A stretch of DNA of 35,335 bases from Bacteroides sp. (lineage in GTDB: Bacteria; Bacteroidota; Bacteroidia; Bacteroidales; Muribaculaceae): NCBI GenBank assembly GCA_014801865.1, contig JAAVDH010000034.1, forward strand, positions 1-35,335, read 5' to 3'. The translations under genes and the position numbers were made by a program. A model generated the notes under the pieces. The model saw nothing but the letters and a program-made list of their open reading frames with translations. It had not been told where the DNA came from and made no database searches. Shown in pieces: positions 8,019 through 16,498 of this stretch (the stretch's first letter is position 1; each line of letters opens with the position of its first letter).

Positions 8019-8624
8019 CTATTTTTCTGCGTCAGACTCGCCTGCGAGCTTCTTGAGCCCGTCCCAGCGGGGATCGGTAGGAGCGGCGGAGGGAGCGGTA
8101 TCTCCATCCATGTAGTCCATCTCCTCCATGAGCTGGTCCTGAAGTTCCGTGTCCTCGTCGCTGTCGGCGGGGCGGGCACGGTGCTTCTTGAGGATGGCAC
8201 TCATCTGACGGTTACATTTTCCCAGCGGATGCACATGCTTGATCGGAATGGTGAGCGCTACAGTATCGTAGATCATGTAGGCCACATTGAGATAAGCATC
8301 GCTTTCCGGTATCTCGAGCAGGTCATCCGAGTCGTCATTGTAAGTATCGCCATACTTTACAGTTATGTGATACTCAGTATCAACCGGCAGCTGCATGTTG
8401 TCAAGACAACGGTCGCAGATCAGCGTCAGCTCTCCGCTGATGAAGAACTGCAGATCGTAGAGGTCTGACTTATGCGTCACTGTAAGATTGACAGTGATAT
8501 CAGCATCATGAATATCCGAGTTTTCCATATTCACGAAAAACTGCTTACCCAGCTTATACTCATATTCCTGAGTGCCTTCGGGCATGGATTTCAGCGGCAA
8601 CTTATATTCTGTAAACTTTCCCAC
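8019..8624 (-). CDS. DUF177 (YceD-family) protein
   Basis: Member of the YceD/DUF177 family, encoded next to rpmF in most bacteria and implicated in 23S rRNA or large-subunit metabolism. The family feature CDRCL (about residues 70-74), within a beta-strand-rich central region (LTLICDRCLDNMQLPV), is present. The C-terminal third is acidic and probably disordered. Its 201 residues are typical of the Bacteroidetes form. It is the first gene after a clear promoter, with a predicted 5' leader of only about 20 nt. Confidence 0.85.
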   Translation of the reverse strand: MGKFTEYKLPLKSMPEGTQEYEYKLGKQFFVNMENSDIHDADITVNLTVTHKSDLYDLQFFISGELTLICDRCLDNMQLPVDTEYHITVKYGDTYNDDSDDLLEIPESDAYLNVAYMIYDTVALTIPIKHVHPLGKCNRQMSAILKKHRARPADSDEDTELQDQLMEEMDYMDGDTAPSAAPTDPRWDGLKKLAGESDAEK

Positions 8625-8650
8625 AATGATTCAGATTTGGAAAAACTTTG

Positions 8651-8682
8651 CAAAGGTATGGATTATCTCACACATTACCAAA
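8651..8682 (-). promoter_or_regulatory. Promoter of the DUF177-rpmF-fabH unit
   Basis: Minus strand: -33 TTTG (8682-8679), exactly 20-nt spacer, -7 TACCTTTG (8658-8651), an exact match to the Bacteroidetes primary-sigma consensus. The start would be near 8644. Confidence 0.75.
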
Positions 8683-8763
8683 CTTTTTTAGAATCTTAGC
8701 CCCCGAAAGTTCGGTCTATTTCCACGCCCACTCCTATATAGCTCGCCATAGCTCCGAAGTAGG

Positions 8764-9465
8764 TTAGTCCTCGAGGGTGTAGGTGAGGGAGGTGACGACG
8801 CGGATTTTCTTGATGTAAGGAGTATAGGGGTCGCGGTCTTCGATGGTGAACTGGCCTTGACGGGCGCTCTTTATTTTGCCTACTTTCGACTCGGAGTCAT
8901 CGGCAAATTTCTTGGCGGCTTCACGGGCATTCTTCGTGGCCTCAGCTATCATTTCGGGCTTGATGTCATTGAGTTGAGTGTACTCAAAGATGGTCTGGTT
9001 GTTATAGTCACCGGCCTGTATGGCTATACCTTTGCGTAGGAGTTCGCCCTGACGATTGATAAGCTCGCGCACTTTGTCGACCTGATCGGAAGCTACGGTA
9101 ACCACCGTCTTTATAAGATAACGGAAGGGTGTATCCTGGCTGCCATAGAGGCGGGCCTGAGTGTCGTTAACCTCGGGAGAGGATATGTAGATGTCTTCGC
9201 GTGAGATACCGTTGGATATCAGAAACTCGGTTATCATCTCGTTGTCGCGTGATATGCGGTCGTAGACGCTCTGAAGATCGTTGCCGACTTCGTTGCACAC
9301 GATGGGCCACGTCACTTTGTTGGCCTTGACTTCGCGCTCGGCAAGTCCGCGCACGTCCACTACCTGATCGCGCTGAGCAATGATGCGCAATCCTGAACGG
9401 ATACCGTCGCCCAATCCTATAAGACCGATGGCTATGATCACGGAGCAGATAATAGCTTTTTTCAT
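8764..9465 (-). CDS. SIMPL-domain (DUF541) exported protein
   Basis: SIMPL/DUF541 proteins (YggE-like) are poorly understood periplasmic or membrane-anchored proteins; E. coli YggE is linked to oxidative stress. The N-terminal ~28 residues (MKKAIICSVIIAIGLIGLG...) form one hydrophobic anchor or signal without a lipobox. The remaining ~200 residues carry the domain: VRGLAEREVKANKVTW, a mid SREDI segment, and the IKKIRVVTSLTYTLE C-terminal strand. Its 233 residues fit the family. It is the last gene of the long minus-strand run, 83 bases after the GH3-family gene. The spacer before it carries a diverged copy of the dispersed palindromic element. Confidence 0.85.
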   Translation of the reverse strand: MKKAIICSVIIAIGLIGLGDGIRSGLRIIAQRDQVVDVRGLAEREVKANKVTWPIVCNEVGNDLQSVYDRISRDNEMITEFLISNGISREDIYISSPEVNDTQARLYGSQDTPFRYLIKTVVTVASDQVDKVRELINRQGELLRKGIAIQAGDYNNQTIFEYTQLNDIKPEMIAEATKNAREAAKKFADDSESKVGKIKSARQGQFTIEDRDPYTPYIKKIRVVTSLTYTLED

Positions 9466-9475
9466 AAGTAAGTTC

Positions 9476-9520
9476 TAAGAGTATGTTAACTTTTCAACCA
9501 AATTCACATTACTTAAGAGT
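9476..9520. repeat. Diverged arm of the dispersed palindromic element
   Basis: The order TAAGAG-TGTT-AACCAAATT-ACTTA-GAG matches the left half of the element at 19153-19246 with several substitutions and small indels. It ends 10 bases before the start codon of the SIMPL gene. Confidence 0.45.
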
Positions 9521-9548
9521 ACGTTGAGACAGGATAAGTGAGAGTGTG

Positions 9549-11063
9549 TCAAGACTGCGAGAGGAAGCTGAGTACTCCTTCCACGATGTGGCGGTCGTTG
9601 CTCAGTCGGGGCACCTTACGCTGTCCTCCAAGTTTGCCGGTGGTCTTAAGCCAACGGTCAAATGTGCCACGAGGCACTTCGGTAACACTGAGTGGGTCGA
9701 GGAATATTCCGCCTGCGCGCTTGGCCTGATAGTCGCTGTTTTCATCCTGAAGAGCCTTGTCAAGACGACGGGCAAATTCATCGATATCGGCCGGCGCCTT
9801 GATAAATTCCACAAGCCATTGGTGACGTCCTTTGTGTCCGCCATCGGCATAGAGGGGTGCGGCGGTATAGTCGGCGACTTCACATTCGAGTTCGCGGCAT
9901 ATATGGCTGAGTGCAGCATCAGTGTTGTGAACCATCACTTCCTCACCGAAGGCATTGATAAAGGACTTTGTGCGACCTGCAATAGTGATTTTCACCGGAT
10001 CGATTGACTCTATCTGCACGGTGTCGCCTATGGGGTAGCGCCACAGTCCATTACTTGCTGTAATGACCAACGCATATATTTTACCCTTCTCAACCTCCCA
10101 AAGCGGCACGGGGTCACCCTGAGTGTCGCCCTGAACAGGAGCGAATTCGAAGAACACGCCGGCATCGGCAAGGAGCTCCATAGCCACGTCATCGTGTGAT
10201 GTCTGCACGGCAAAGAATCCCTCGGAAGCGTTGTATGACTCCAGATAGTGCATCTTTTCCGGACGGGTTATACGATCGTACTGCTCCTTATATGGTCCGA
10301 AGGCTATGCCACCATGGAAAAACACCTCAAGGTTGGGCCACACATCATGTATAGTCTGCGCACCTTCGGCCTCAATCACGCGCCTGAGCACGGTAAGGAA
10401 CCAGGAAGGCACTCCGGAGATGTTGGTGATATTCTCCTTACGCGCGGCATTGACAATGGCGGGGAGTTTCTTCTCCCAGTCCTTCATTAGCGCCACACGC
10501 TTTGAGGGTACTCGCGCCAGATTAACGAGAGGATTGATACAGTCGATAAGTGTGGCCGAGAGGTCGCCCACCTTCACGCGCTTGTCCACGAGTTTCAGTT
10601 CGTTGGCATAACTTCCACCGAGAATCAGTCCCTTGCCGTCAAACATGCGGCTCTCGGGATGGAGGTGCATGTAGCTTGCCACGACCAGGGAGCCGCCCTT
10701 GTAGTGGTTGCGGCGCAGGCTCTCGTCAGAGATGGGTATGTATTTGCTCTTGCCGTCGGATGTGCCCGATGACTGGGCGTAACGTCGTACAACACCGGGG
10801 CACAGCACGTCGCTCTCCCCCGCTATCATCCTCATCACCAGAGGACGGATATCGGCATAAGAGGTAACGGGCACCTGTGAACGAAACTGTTCATAGTTCA
10901 TGTCACGACGCAACGAGTGGGTGCGCCCGAATTCGGTGGCACACCCCCTGCGTATAAGTCTCGACAACTCACGGCTCTGCGCGCCTACAGGATTGAGATT
11001 GCCCGAGCGTAACTCTTTATACAGACGGTCAAACCAAGGACGTACTATCTTAGTGTAATTCAT
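9549..11063 (-). CDS. GH3-family adenylate-forming protein
   Basis: Member of the GH3 family, whose plant members join amino acids to acyl acids such as jasmonate or auxin through an acyl-adenylate. Bacterial substrates are unknown. Visible family motifs are the phosphate-binding SSGTSDGKSKYIP segment (motif 1, about residue 90), YNASEGFFAVQ (motif 2, about 280) and the GLWRYPIGDTV motif (about 340), followed by a C-terminal domain with GRTKSFINAFGEEV. It has 504 residues, no signal peptide and no transmembrane segment. It lies 38 bases after frr in the same direction, so it is probably read through from pyrH-frr. The family is common in Bacteroidetes; its link to division or ribosome genes is unexplained. 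Confidence 0.88.
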   Translation of the reverse strand: MNYTKIVRPWFDRLYKELRSGNLNPVGAQSRELSRLIRRGCATEFGRTHSLRRDMNYEQFRSQVPVTSYADIRPLVMRMIAGESDVLCPGVVRRYAQSSGTSDGKSKYIPISDESLRRNHYKGGSLVVASYMHLHPESRMFDGKGLILGGSYANELKLVDKRVKVGDLSATLIDCINPLVNLARVPSKRVALMKDWEKKLPAIVNAARKENITNISGVPSWFLTVLRRVIEAEGAQTIHDVWPNLEVFFHGGIAFGPYKEQYDRITRPEKMHYLESYNASEGFFAVQTSHDDVAMELLADAGVFFEFAPVQGDTQGDPVPLWEVEKGKIYALVITASNGLWRYPIGDTVQIESIDPVKITIAGRTKSFINAFGEEVMVHNTDAALSHICRELECEVADYTAAPLYADGGHKGRHQWLVEFIKAPADIDEFARRLDKALQDENSDYQAKRAGGIFLDPLSVTEVPRGTFDRWLKTTGKLGGQRKVPRLSNDRHIVEGVLSFLSQS

Positions 11064-11101
11064 CCGGTATAAATGCTACTGTTGTGTACGGCAGTCCGTG
11101 A

Positions 11102-11659
11102 TCAGACGGTGAGTATTTCCTTTTCTTTAGCCGCGAAGAGATCGTCAATCTTCTTCAGGTACTTGTCATGGAGCTTCTGTACGGCACCTTCGGCATCTTT
11201 CTCCACATCTTCAGGCATGCCCTGCTTGATAGCCTTCTTCAGTCCGTCGATAGCATCACGGCGGGCGTTGCGCACCGATACCTTGGCCTGTTCGGCCTCG
11301 GCCTTTGACTGCTTCACAAGCTGCTTACGGCGGTCCTCGGTCAGCGGAGGAATGGTGAGGCGGATGATTTCGCCGTTGTTTTCGGGAGTGATGCCCACTT
11401 CGGAATTGATGATAGCCTTTTCAATTTCTTTGAACATGGCTTTCTCCCAGGGAGTGATGGTGATAGTACGGGCATCGGGCACAGAGATGTTGGCCACATT
11501 GGAGATGGGCACAGTGCTGCCGTAATATTCTACACGTATGCCGTCGATAATCTTTGGATTAGCTTTGCCGGCACGGATATGGGCCAATGATTCGTCAAGA
11601 TACTCCACGGCCATTTCCATTTTTTCTTCAGCGGGAGCAAGGTAATCTTTTACGTCCAT
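11102..11659 (-). CDS. frr: Ribosome recycling factor
   Basis: Splits post-termination ribosomes together with EF-G. Its 185 residues and the characteristic sequence features ([23 protein letters not shown] near the N-terminus and [11 protein letters not shown] near residue 130) match RRF, with the three-helix bundle and inserted beta domain. It follows pyrH, its usual partner, but the 238-base gap is filled mostly by a long palindromic element. Confidence 0.96.
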   Translation of the reverse strand: MDVKDYLAPAEEKMEMAVEYLDESLAHIRAGKANPKIIDGIRVEYYGSTVPISNVANISVPDARTITITPWEKAMFKEIEKAIINSEVGITPENNGEIIRLTIPPLTEDRRKQLVKQSKAEAEQAKVSVRNARRDAIDGLKKAIKQGMPEDVEKDAEGAVQKLHDKYLKKIDDLFAAKEKEILTV

Positions 11660-11696
11660 AGTAAGGGGGATGGGGATTATAAGGTTATGCTAAGAG

Positions 11697-11890
11697 TATA
11701 TAAGTAAGTCTACAAAATTATTTTAATGTATAACGAGGTAAGTCTTTTTAACTATCTCCGGCGTCTTTTCGGCGCTTTTCACTCTCTGTCTCAGTTGTGT
11801 AGCTCGCTACACGCCTTCGCCATCAAGTGAAAATCATCCGAAAATACTCTCGAAGATAGTATAAAATAATTTTTGCGACTTACTTGTATA
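11697..11890. repeat. 194-base imperfect palindromic element in the pyrH-frr spacer
   Basis: Outer arms 11697-11725 and 11862-11890 are inverted copies (29 bases, about 4 mismatches). Inside, ACTATCT-CCG...TTTTCGG pairs with CCGAAAA...AGATAGT, TTTTCACT pairs with AGTGAAAA, and at the centre GTGTAG/CTACAC flanks a 4-base loop. The whole element can therefore fold into one long nested hairpin. No coding sequence is present. Its interior shares block order with the sequence at 1-120. It resembles a MITE or a very large REP and probably separates or attenuates pyrH-frr transcription. Confidence 0.75.
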
Positions 11891-11897
11891 GTCGGAA

Positions 11898-12608
11898 TTA
11901 GTATACGAGAGTACCGATGGGTTCGCCGGCAATTACTTTGGCAAGATTGCCGGGAGTATCCATATCAAACACCACGATGGGGAGTTTGTTTTCCTTGCAG
12001 AGGGCTGTGGCGGTGAGGTCCATAACCTTGAGGCCGCGGGTGTAAACCTCATCGTAGGTTATTTCCGAGAACTTCGTGGCGGTGGGGTCCTTCTCTGGGT
12101 CGGCTGTGTAGATACCGTCAACACGGGTACCCTTCAGCATCACATCGGCCTCAACTTCGATACCACGCAGTGCAGAACCTGTATCGGTGGTAAAGAAGGG
12201 GTTACCGGTGCCTCCGGCCATAATGGCTACCACGCCCTTTTCGAGCGATTCTATGGCACGCCACTTACTGTAATGCTCACCGATGGGGAACATGTTTACG
12301 GCGGTATAGACCTGTGCAGCCTGCCCTACGCCCTCGAGAGCCGAGCTAAGAGCCAAAGAGTTGATGACTGTGGCGAGCATACCCATCTGGTCGCCTTTCA
12401 CGCGGTCAAAGCCCTTTGAAGCGCCCTGTACGCCACGGAAGATATTGCCGCCACCGATTACGATAGCTACCTGCACACCTGAACGTGCTATCTCGGCAAT
12501 CTGCTCGGCATATTGTCCAAGACGCACCGGGTCAATACCGTAGCCCTGCTGCCCCATGAGGGACTCGCCGCTGAGTTTGAGAAGTACTCTCTGATATTTT
12601 GAACGCAT
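11898..12608 (-). CDS. pyrH: UMP kinase
   Basis: Phosphorylates UMP to UDP, feeding the UDP-sugar and nucleotide pools on which the Mur pathway in this cluster depends. N-terminal KLSGES (residues 11-16), GGGNIFRG around 50, and the UMP-binding GGTGNPFFTTDTGSALR segment are all present. The 236-residue length is standard for the bacterial hexameric enzyme. It sits 61 bases downstream of ftsZ. Confidence 0.97.
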   Translation of the reverse strand: MRSKYQRVLLKLSGESLMGQQGYGIDPVRLGQYAEQIAEIARSGVQVAIVIGGGNIFRGVQGASKGFDRVKGDQMGMLATVINSLALSSALEGVGQAAQVYTAVNMFPIGEHYSKWRAIESLEKGVVAIMAGGTGNPFFTTDTGSALRGIEVEADVMLKGTRVDGIYTADPEKDPTATKFSEITYDEVYTRGLKVMDLTATALCKENKLPIVVFDMDTPGNLAKVIAGEPIGTLVY

Positions 12609-12648
12609 ATATTGTAAGTTTTTTTTCGGTTATTGGAGGGAGCAATCA

Positions 12649-12676
12649 GGGATTAATCACAATGAGGGATTAATCA
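12649..12676. repeat. Direct duplication covering the ftsZ stop codon
   Basis: GGGATTAATCA occurs at 12649-12659 and 12666-12676, 17 bases apart. The second copy contains the ftsZ stop codon, so the 3' end of ftsZ appears locally duplicated into the spacer. Confidence 0.6.
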
Positions 12677-14082
12677 AAGGAGATAGCCGAGCCACTTGTA
12701 CGGGTGGCCTGCTGCTGTTCTCCGCTCTGAGCAGTAGACGCACTCTTGAGTTCGTCAACGATGTGCTTGTCGCGGTTGTAAGTAGCGTGAGACTCGATTT
12801 TGTCTATTACCTCATCGTCATCGTACTGCGAAGGCTGAAGCACCACGTGAGTCGAACGGGCCTCCACGGCGCGCTGACCGTAGGCCTCCCCTATTCGTGA
12901 GTGAGCCGAACGCTGATCGGCAGGTTCTGCGGGGGTATATGAGTGCTGAGCACCGGCAGCTGCGTCGGGAGTCTGAGTGGAAGGAGCCTGTGTATCGCGT
13001 CGTGTGTCAGATGACGACGAAGAGTCGCTCTTGTTCACACGATTGTTGCGTATCTGATCCTCCTCATCACGTATGGTCACATCGAAGCCGGCAGCCAGGA
13101 GAGTGATCTTAATGCTCTCACCCAGAGAGTCATCGATAGCGGTTCCCCATATCACATCCACGTCAGGATTGATGTTTCCAACGAAGTCGGTGAGTTCATT
13201 CACTTCGCTCATTCTGAAAGAATCCTTGGCCTGACTGGAGAAGTAGATATTAAAAAGCATGCGGCGGGAGCCGAATACGTCACGATTCTTAAGCAACGGA
13301 GAGTTTAAAGCGTCTTCAATAGCCTTAGTAACGCGATTTTCGCCCTCACCATATCCGCTTGAAATGATGGCTGCGCCACCGTTGCGCAGAGTAGTGTCCA
13401 CGTCGTTGAAGTCAAGGTTCATCACACCGTCGATGGTGATGATGTCAGATATGGAGCGTGCGGCGGTCGAGAGGATATCATCGGCCTTGGCGTAGGCATT
13501 GAGGAAGTCGAGGTCACCATATATCTCGGTGAGGCGCTCATTGTTGATAACGAGCAGTGCGTCAACGTAGCGGCCCATTTCGTCGGCACCGTCAAGTGCC
13601 TTGAGAATCTTCTTCTCGCCTTCAAAGAGGAATGGGATGGTAACGATGCCCACCGTGAGTAGTCCGCGCTCCTTAGCCACACGAGCCACTACGGGACCGG
13701 CACCGGTACCGGTGCCACCACCCATACCGGCGGTAATGAACACCATCTTGGTATCGTCTTCAAACAGAGCCTCAATCTTGGCTATATCCTTTTCGGCCCA
13801 ATCGCGTCCCACCTCCGGGCGGTTGCCCGCACCGAGTCCGGGTCCGAGCTGCACCTTATTGGGCACAGGCGATGTGCGGAGTGATTTCTTATCGGTGTTA
13901 ACCACCACGAAAGTGACATTCTGCACTCCCTGACGGTACATGTGGTTAATGGCATTGTTGCCGCCGCCACCCACACCTACGACCTTGATCTCTACAAGTG
14001 AGTTGGGATCATCGTTGTCAGGAGTCGGAGCATTAATCTGACTGCCGAATGCAGCCATGCTTTCATTTATATCGTCGCTCAT
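12670..14082 (-). CDS. ftsZ: Cell division protein FtsZ
   Basis: Tubulin-like GTPase that forms the Z-ring. The GTP-binding GGGTGTG loop is at residues 121-127, with upstream VGVGGGGNNAINHM and the T7-loop segment MNLDFNDVDTTL. An acidic N-terminal extension (~30 residues) precedes the GTPase core. A Gln/Ser/Thr-rich linker from about 340 precedes the C-terminal tail. Its 470 residues are usual for Bacteroidetes FtsZ, which have longer linkers than E. coli (383). It follows ftsA after 29 bases. Confidence 0.97.
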   Translation of the reverse strand: MSDDINESMAAFGSQINAPTPDNDDPNSLVEIKVVGVGGGGNNAINHMYRQGVQNVTFVVVNTDKKSLRTSPVPNKVQLGPGLGAGNRPEVGRDWAEKDIAKIEALFEDDTKMVFITAGMGGGTGTGAGPVVARVAKERGLLTVGIVTIPFLFEGEKKILKALDGADEMGRYVDALLVINNERLTEIYGDLDFLNAYAKADDILSTAARSISDIITIDGVMNLDFNDVDTTLRNGGAAIISSGYGEGENRVTKAIEDALNSPLLKNRDVFGSRRMLFNIYFSSQAKDSFRMSEVNELTDFVGNINPDVDVIWGTAIDDSLGESIKITLLAAGFDVTIRDEEDQIRNNRVNKSDSSSSSDTRRDTQAPSTQTPDAAAGAQHSYTPAEPADQRSAHSRIGEAYGQRAVEARSTHVVLQPSQYDDDEVIDKIESHATYNRDKHIVDELKSASTAQSGEQQQATRTSGSAISFD

Positions 14083-14111
14083 AGTAGCTGTATGATTCTT
14101 TCGTTTTACTC

Positions 14112-15470
14112 TTAATTGTCGTCGTTAAGTTCTTCGTCGTCATCGTCATCTTCGGGATCACGCATGATGTCGGTGATGCCGTTGCGGAGTCGGCTGATGA
14201 ATCCAAACGACTTTTTCTTTTTTCGCGTAGGCTCGGGAATATCTTCGGGCACATAAGCCGGCTCATCCTGAGGTTCTTCGGGCTGTGACACAGTCTGCAG
14301 CTCCACACCCTGAGGTACGTAAGGCTCAGGAGCAACAGTGCATTCCACCGGATTATTCATGGCGGCCGAGCGGAGCACGGCTATGACGTCAATAACCTCA
14401 GAGGGTGATATACGGCTGTCGCTGATTCTCACCGAGGGTGTGGGAGCACCTGATCGCACCGACATGCCGGTCTCGCTCTCGAGGCGTGAATTGAATCCAT
14501 TGAGTCGTGCGCCGTTGCCCACGATAATGATACCCGCGGGAAGATCGGAAGTGTTCATTCCGGCGAACTTCACCTGCGCCTTGATGTTGGCCGTGAGTTC
14601 CTTTACGCGGGCACCTACGTAGTTGCTTATCTCATTGAAATTGATGACTCCTGCTGCGGCGGGTGCCACGGGCTGTGCCATAGCGTTGCCGTTCTGGCGC
14701 TTGATATCTTCGGCCTGCTCCTCGACATAGTTGAGGTTCATGAGGTCACGTGTAATCAGGCGCGAACCCAGAGGAATGGTCTGTAGATAGCGGAGCACAC
14801 CGTTCTTATAGATGGAAACGGTGATGGTCTCGGCTCCGAAGTCAACGAGCATACATCCCAAAGCCATTTCCTCGCGTGTGAGCACCAGTTCGGCCTGTGC
14901 CTTTTGTCGCACGATATATCCGTTGACTGTGAGGCCGAGCTTGGAGGTAAGCACAGTATCAATATTGCGACGCTGCTGCTGCTTGGCGCTTATCACCTTA
15001 TATGTGGCGCGGACATTTCGTCCTACCATGCCCGAAGGCTGGAAGGTGGAGATACGGTCGACCTGATATTCACATGGGAGCACATCTATCACCTCACGGT
15101 CGACAAAACCGGGCATGCGATATGCCTCGCTGCGCATATTTTCAAGCAGCTGAGGCACAATCTCCATATCCTGTGCCAACTGGCGCTCCACGTGGCGGTC
15201 AGTGGCGCTGAGCGAGCGTCCGCCCACCCCTACGTAGACAGAGGTAATCTTGCGTCCTATACGGTTTTCGAGATTGCGCAATATGTTGTTGATGACTCCG
15301 CTTACGTCGTTGACGTTGCGAATCCAGCCATAGCGCACACTGTCGGTCATGGCTACCTGCTCGACCGCATCGACGGTGAGGGTGCCGAACTCGTCAACTG
15401 TGCCCAAGGCCGCTTTTATCTTGGAGCTACCGATTTCAACGGCGGCTATAGTTTTCTTTGAGGCTGACAT
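14112..15470 (-). CDS. ftsA: Cell division protein FtsA
   Basis: Actin-like membrane tether of the Z-ring. N-terminal VEIGSSKIKAALG is phosphate loop 1; a 1C subdomain follows, then LVDFGAETITVSIYKNG and IIIVGNGARLNGF for the other nucleotide contacts. Near the C-terminus a basic run (RKKKKS) is followed by GFISRLRNGITDIM, the likely amphipathic membrane-targeting helix, then an unusually acidic Asp/Glu/Asn tail. Its 452 residues suit Bacteroidetes. Its ATG directly follows the ftsQ stop codon, indicating translational coupling. Confidence 0.95.
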   Translation of the reverse strand: MSASKKTIAAVEIGSSKIKAALGTVDEFGTLTVDAVEQVAMTDSVRYGWIRNVNDVSGVINNILRNLENRIGRKITSVYVGVGGRSLSATDRHVERQLAQDMEIVPQLLENMRSEAYRMPGFVDREVIDVLPCEYQVDRISTFQPSGMVGRNVRATYKVISAKQQQRRNIDTVLTSKLGLTVNGYIVRQKAQAELVLTREEMALGCMLVDFGAETITVSIYKNGVLRYLQTIPLGSRLITRDLMNLNYVEEQAEDIKRQNGNAMAQPVAPAAAGVINFNEISNYVGARVKELTANIKAQVKFAGMNTSDLPAGIIIVGNGARLNGFNSRLESETGMSVRSGAPTPSVRISDSRISPSEVIDVIAVLRSAAMNNPVECTVAPEPYVPQGVELQTVSQPEEPQDEPAYVPEDIPEPTRKKKKSFGFISRLRNGITDIMRDPEDDDDDEELNDDN

Positions 15471-16436
15471 TTATCTATTGGAATTTTCTTTTTTTACTTT
15501 ATCGGGAGTGTCTCCTTCGGGGGCGTTCTTCTGTTCCGGCTGTGTAGCGAATACAGTTTTCGCAGCGGGGATAGGCCTCTCGCTGTGAGCCTTCTGGCCA
15601 GGCTTTGTACGTCCCGGAGCCACACCTTCTGCGGTTAGCATGGTGCCGACATCGATATCCTCGTCATCTTCCTCCGAGATGCTGAAGGGTGCGCGAAGCA
15701 CCTTGTGTCGCCGTGAGGCCACTACCTGTCCACCCCACTTGACCGAGATGGTGTCGTACAGATCCCATCCCTTTACGGGGAGTACTTCGGTATAGAAGCG
15801 ATGGAGACGATGAAACTTCTGCTCTATATTGTTGAGATCGCCGAGATTGACCACCTGTCCTCGCACGATAGGCACGAAGATGATATCGCTGGGCGAATCC
15901 ACCTTTATCATACACATCAGGGGATTCCATACCGAATCGGCCACTATGTACTCAATCAGAGGAAGTAGCGCGGTGGGAGGAAATACCGAGTCGACAAAGT
16001 GGCCCTGAATAACAGGCACATCAATATGGTAGCGCGGATTGGCCGAAATGCGTTTGCCCTGACGATTGATGTAATACGATGCGTCACGGTCGAATACCCT
16101 GGCAACGGGTACCATGGGGTCAACAGTGATACGCACCGTATGGTCAGTCATCTTCACTACCCTCACGTTTTCTATCTTGTCAATAGCGCGGAGGAGGCGT
16201 GTGATGCTGTCGGTATTTACGTCATCAAGCTTCATAGAAGTAATACGCGCGGGGAGCTGACCAAGTTCATTGGCCAGTTCGGCGGCGGTTACAAAGCGTC
16301 GTTCGGTAGAGTCATTGACCACGATGGTAAGTCCGCGACACAGCTCCTCGTGTGAAAAACGCGAGGTAAACGACAGTGCCACGGCCAGGTAGGCCATCAG
16401 ACAGAGCGACATCAGACAACGAAGATACTTTTTCAT
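15471..16436 (-). CDS. ftsQ: Cell division protein FtsQ
   Basis: Bitopic divisome protein linking cytoplasmic and periplasmic parts. One N-terminal transmembrane segment (about residues 5-24, LRCLMSLCLMAYLAVALSF) is followed by a POTRA-like region (LTIVVNDSTERRFVTAAEL) and the FtsQ beta domain (IDKIENVRVVKM..., YINRQGKRIS). A charged, low-complexity C-terminal tail of about 60 residues probably extends into the periplasm. The sequence is weakly conserved, and its position between murC and ftsA strengthens the call. Confidence 0.9.
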   Translation of the reverse strand: MKKYLRCLMSLCLMAYLAVALSFTSRFSHEELCRGLTIVVNDSTERRFVTAAELANELGQLPARITSMKLDDVNTDSITRLLRAIDKIENVRVVKMTDHTVRITVDPMVPVARVFDRDASYYINRQGKRISANPRYHIDVPVIQGHFVDSVFPPTALLPLIEYIVADSVWNPLMCMIKVDSPSDIIFVPIVRGQVVNLGDLNNIEQKFHRLHRFYTEVLPVKGWDLYDTISVKWGGQVVASRRHKVLRAPFSISEEDDEDIDVGTMLTAEGVAPGRTKPGQKAHSERPIPAAKTVFATQPEQKNAPEGDTPDKVKKENSNR

Positions 16437-16498
16437 ACGTCAGTCGGGCCGGAGAGAGTTAGGGGCGGCAAAATGCCTTGGGAAAAATTGAGAAGAGA

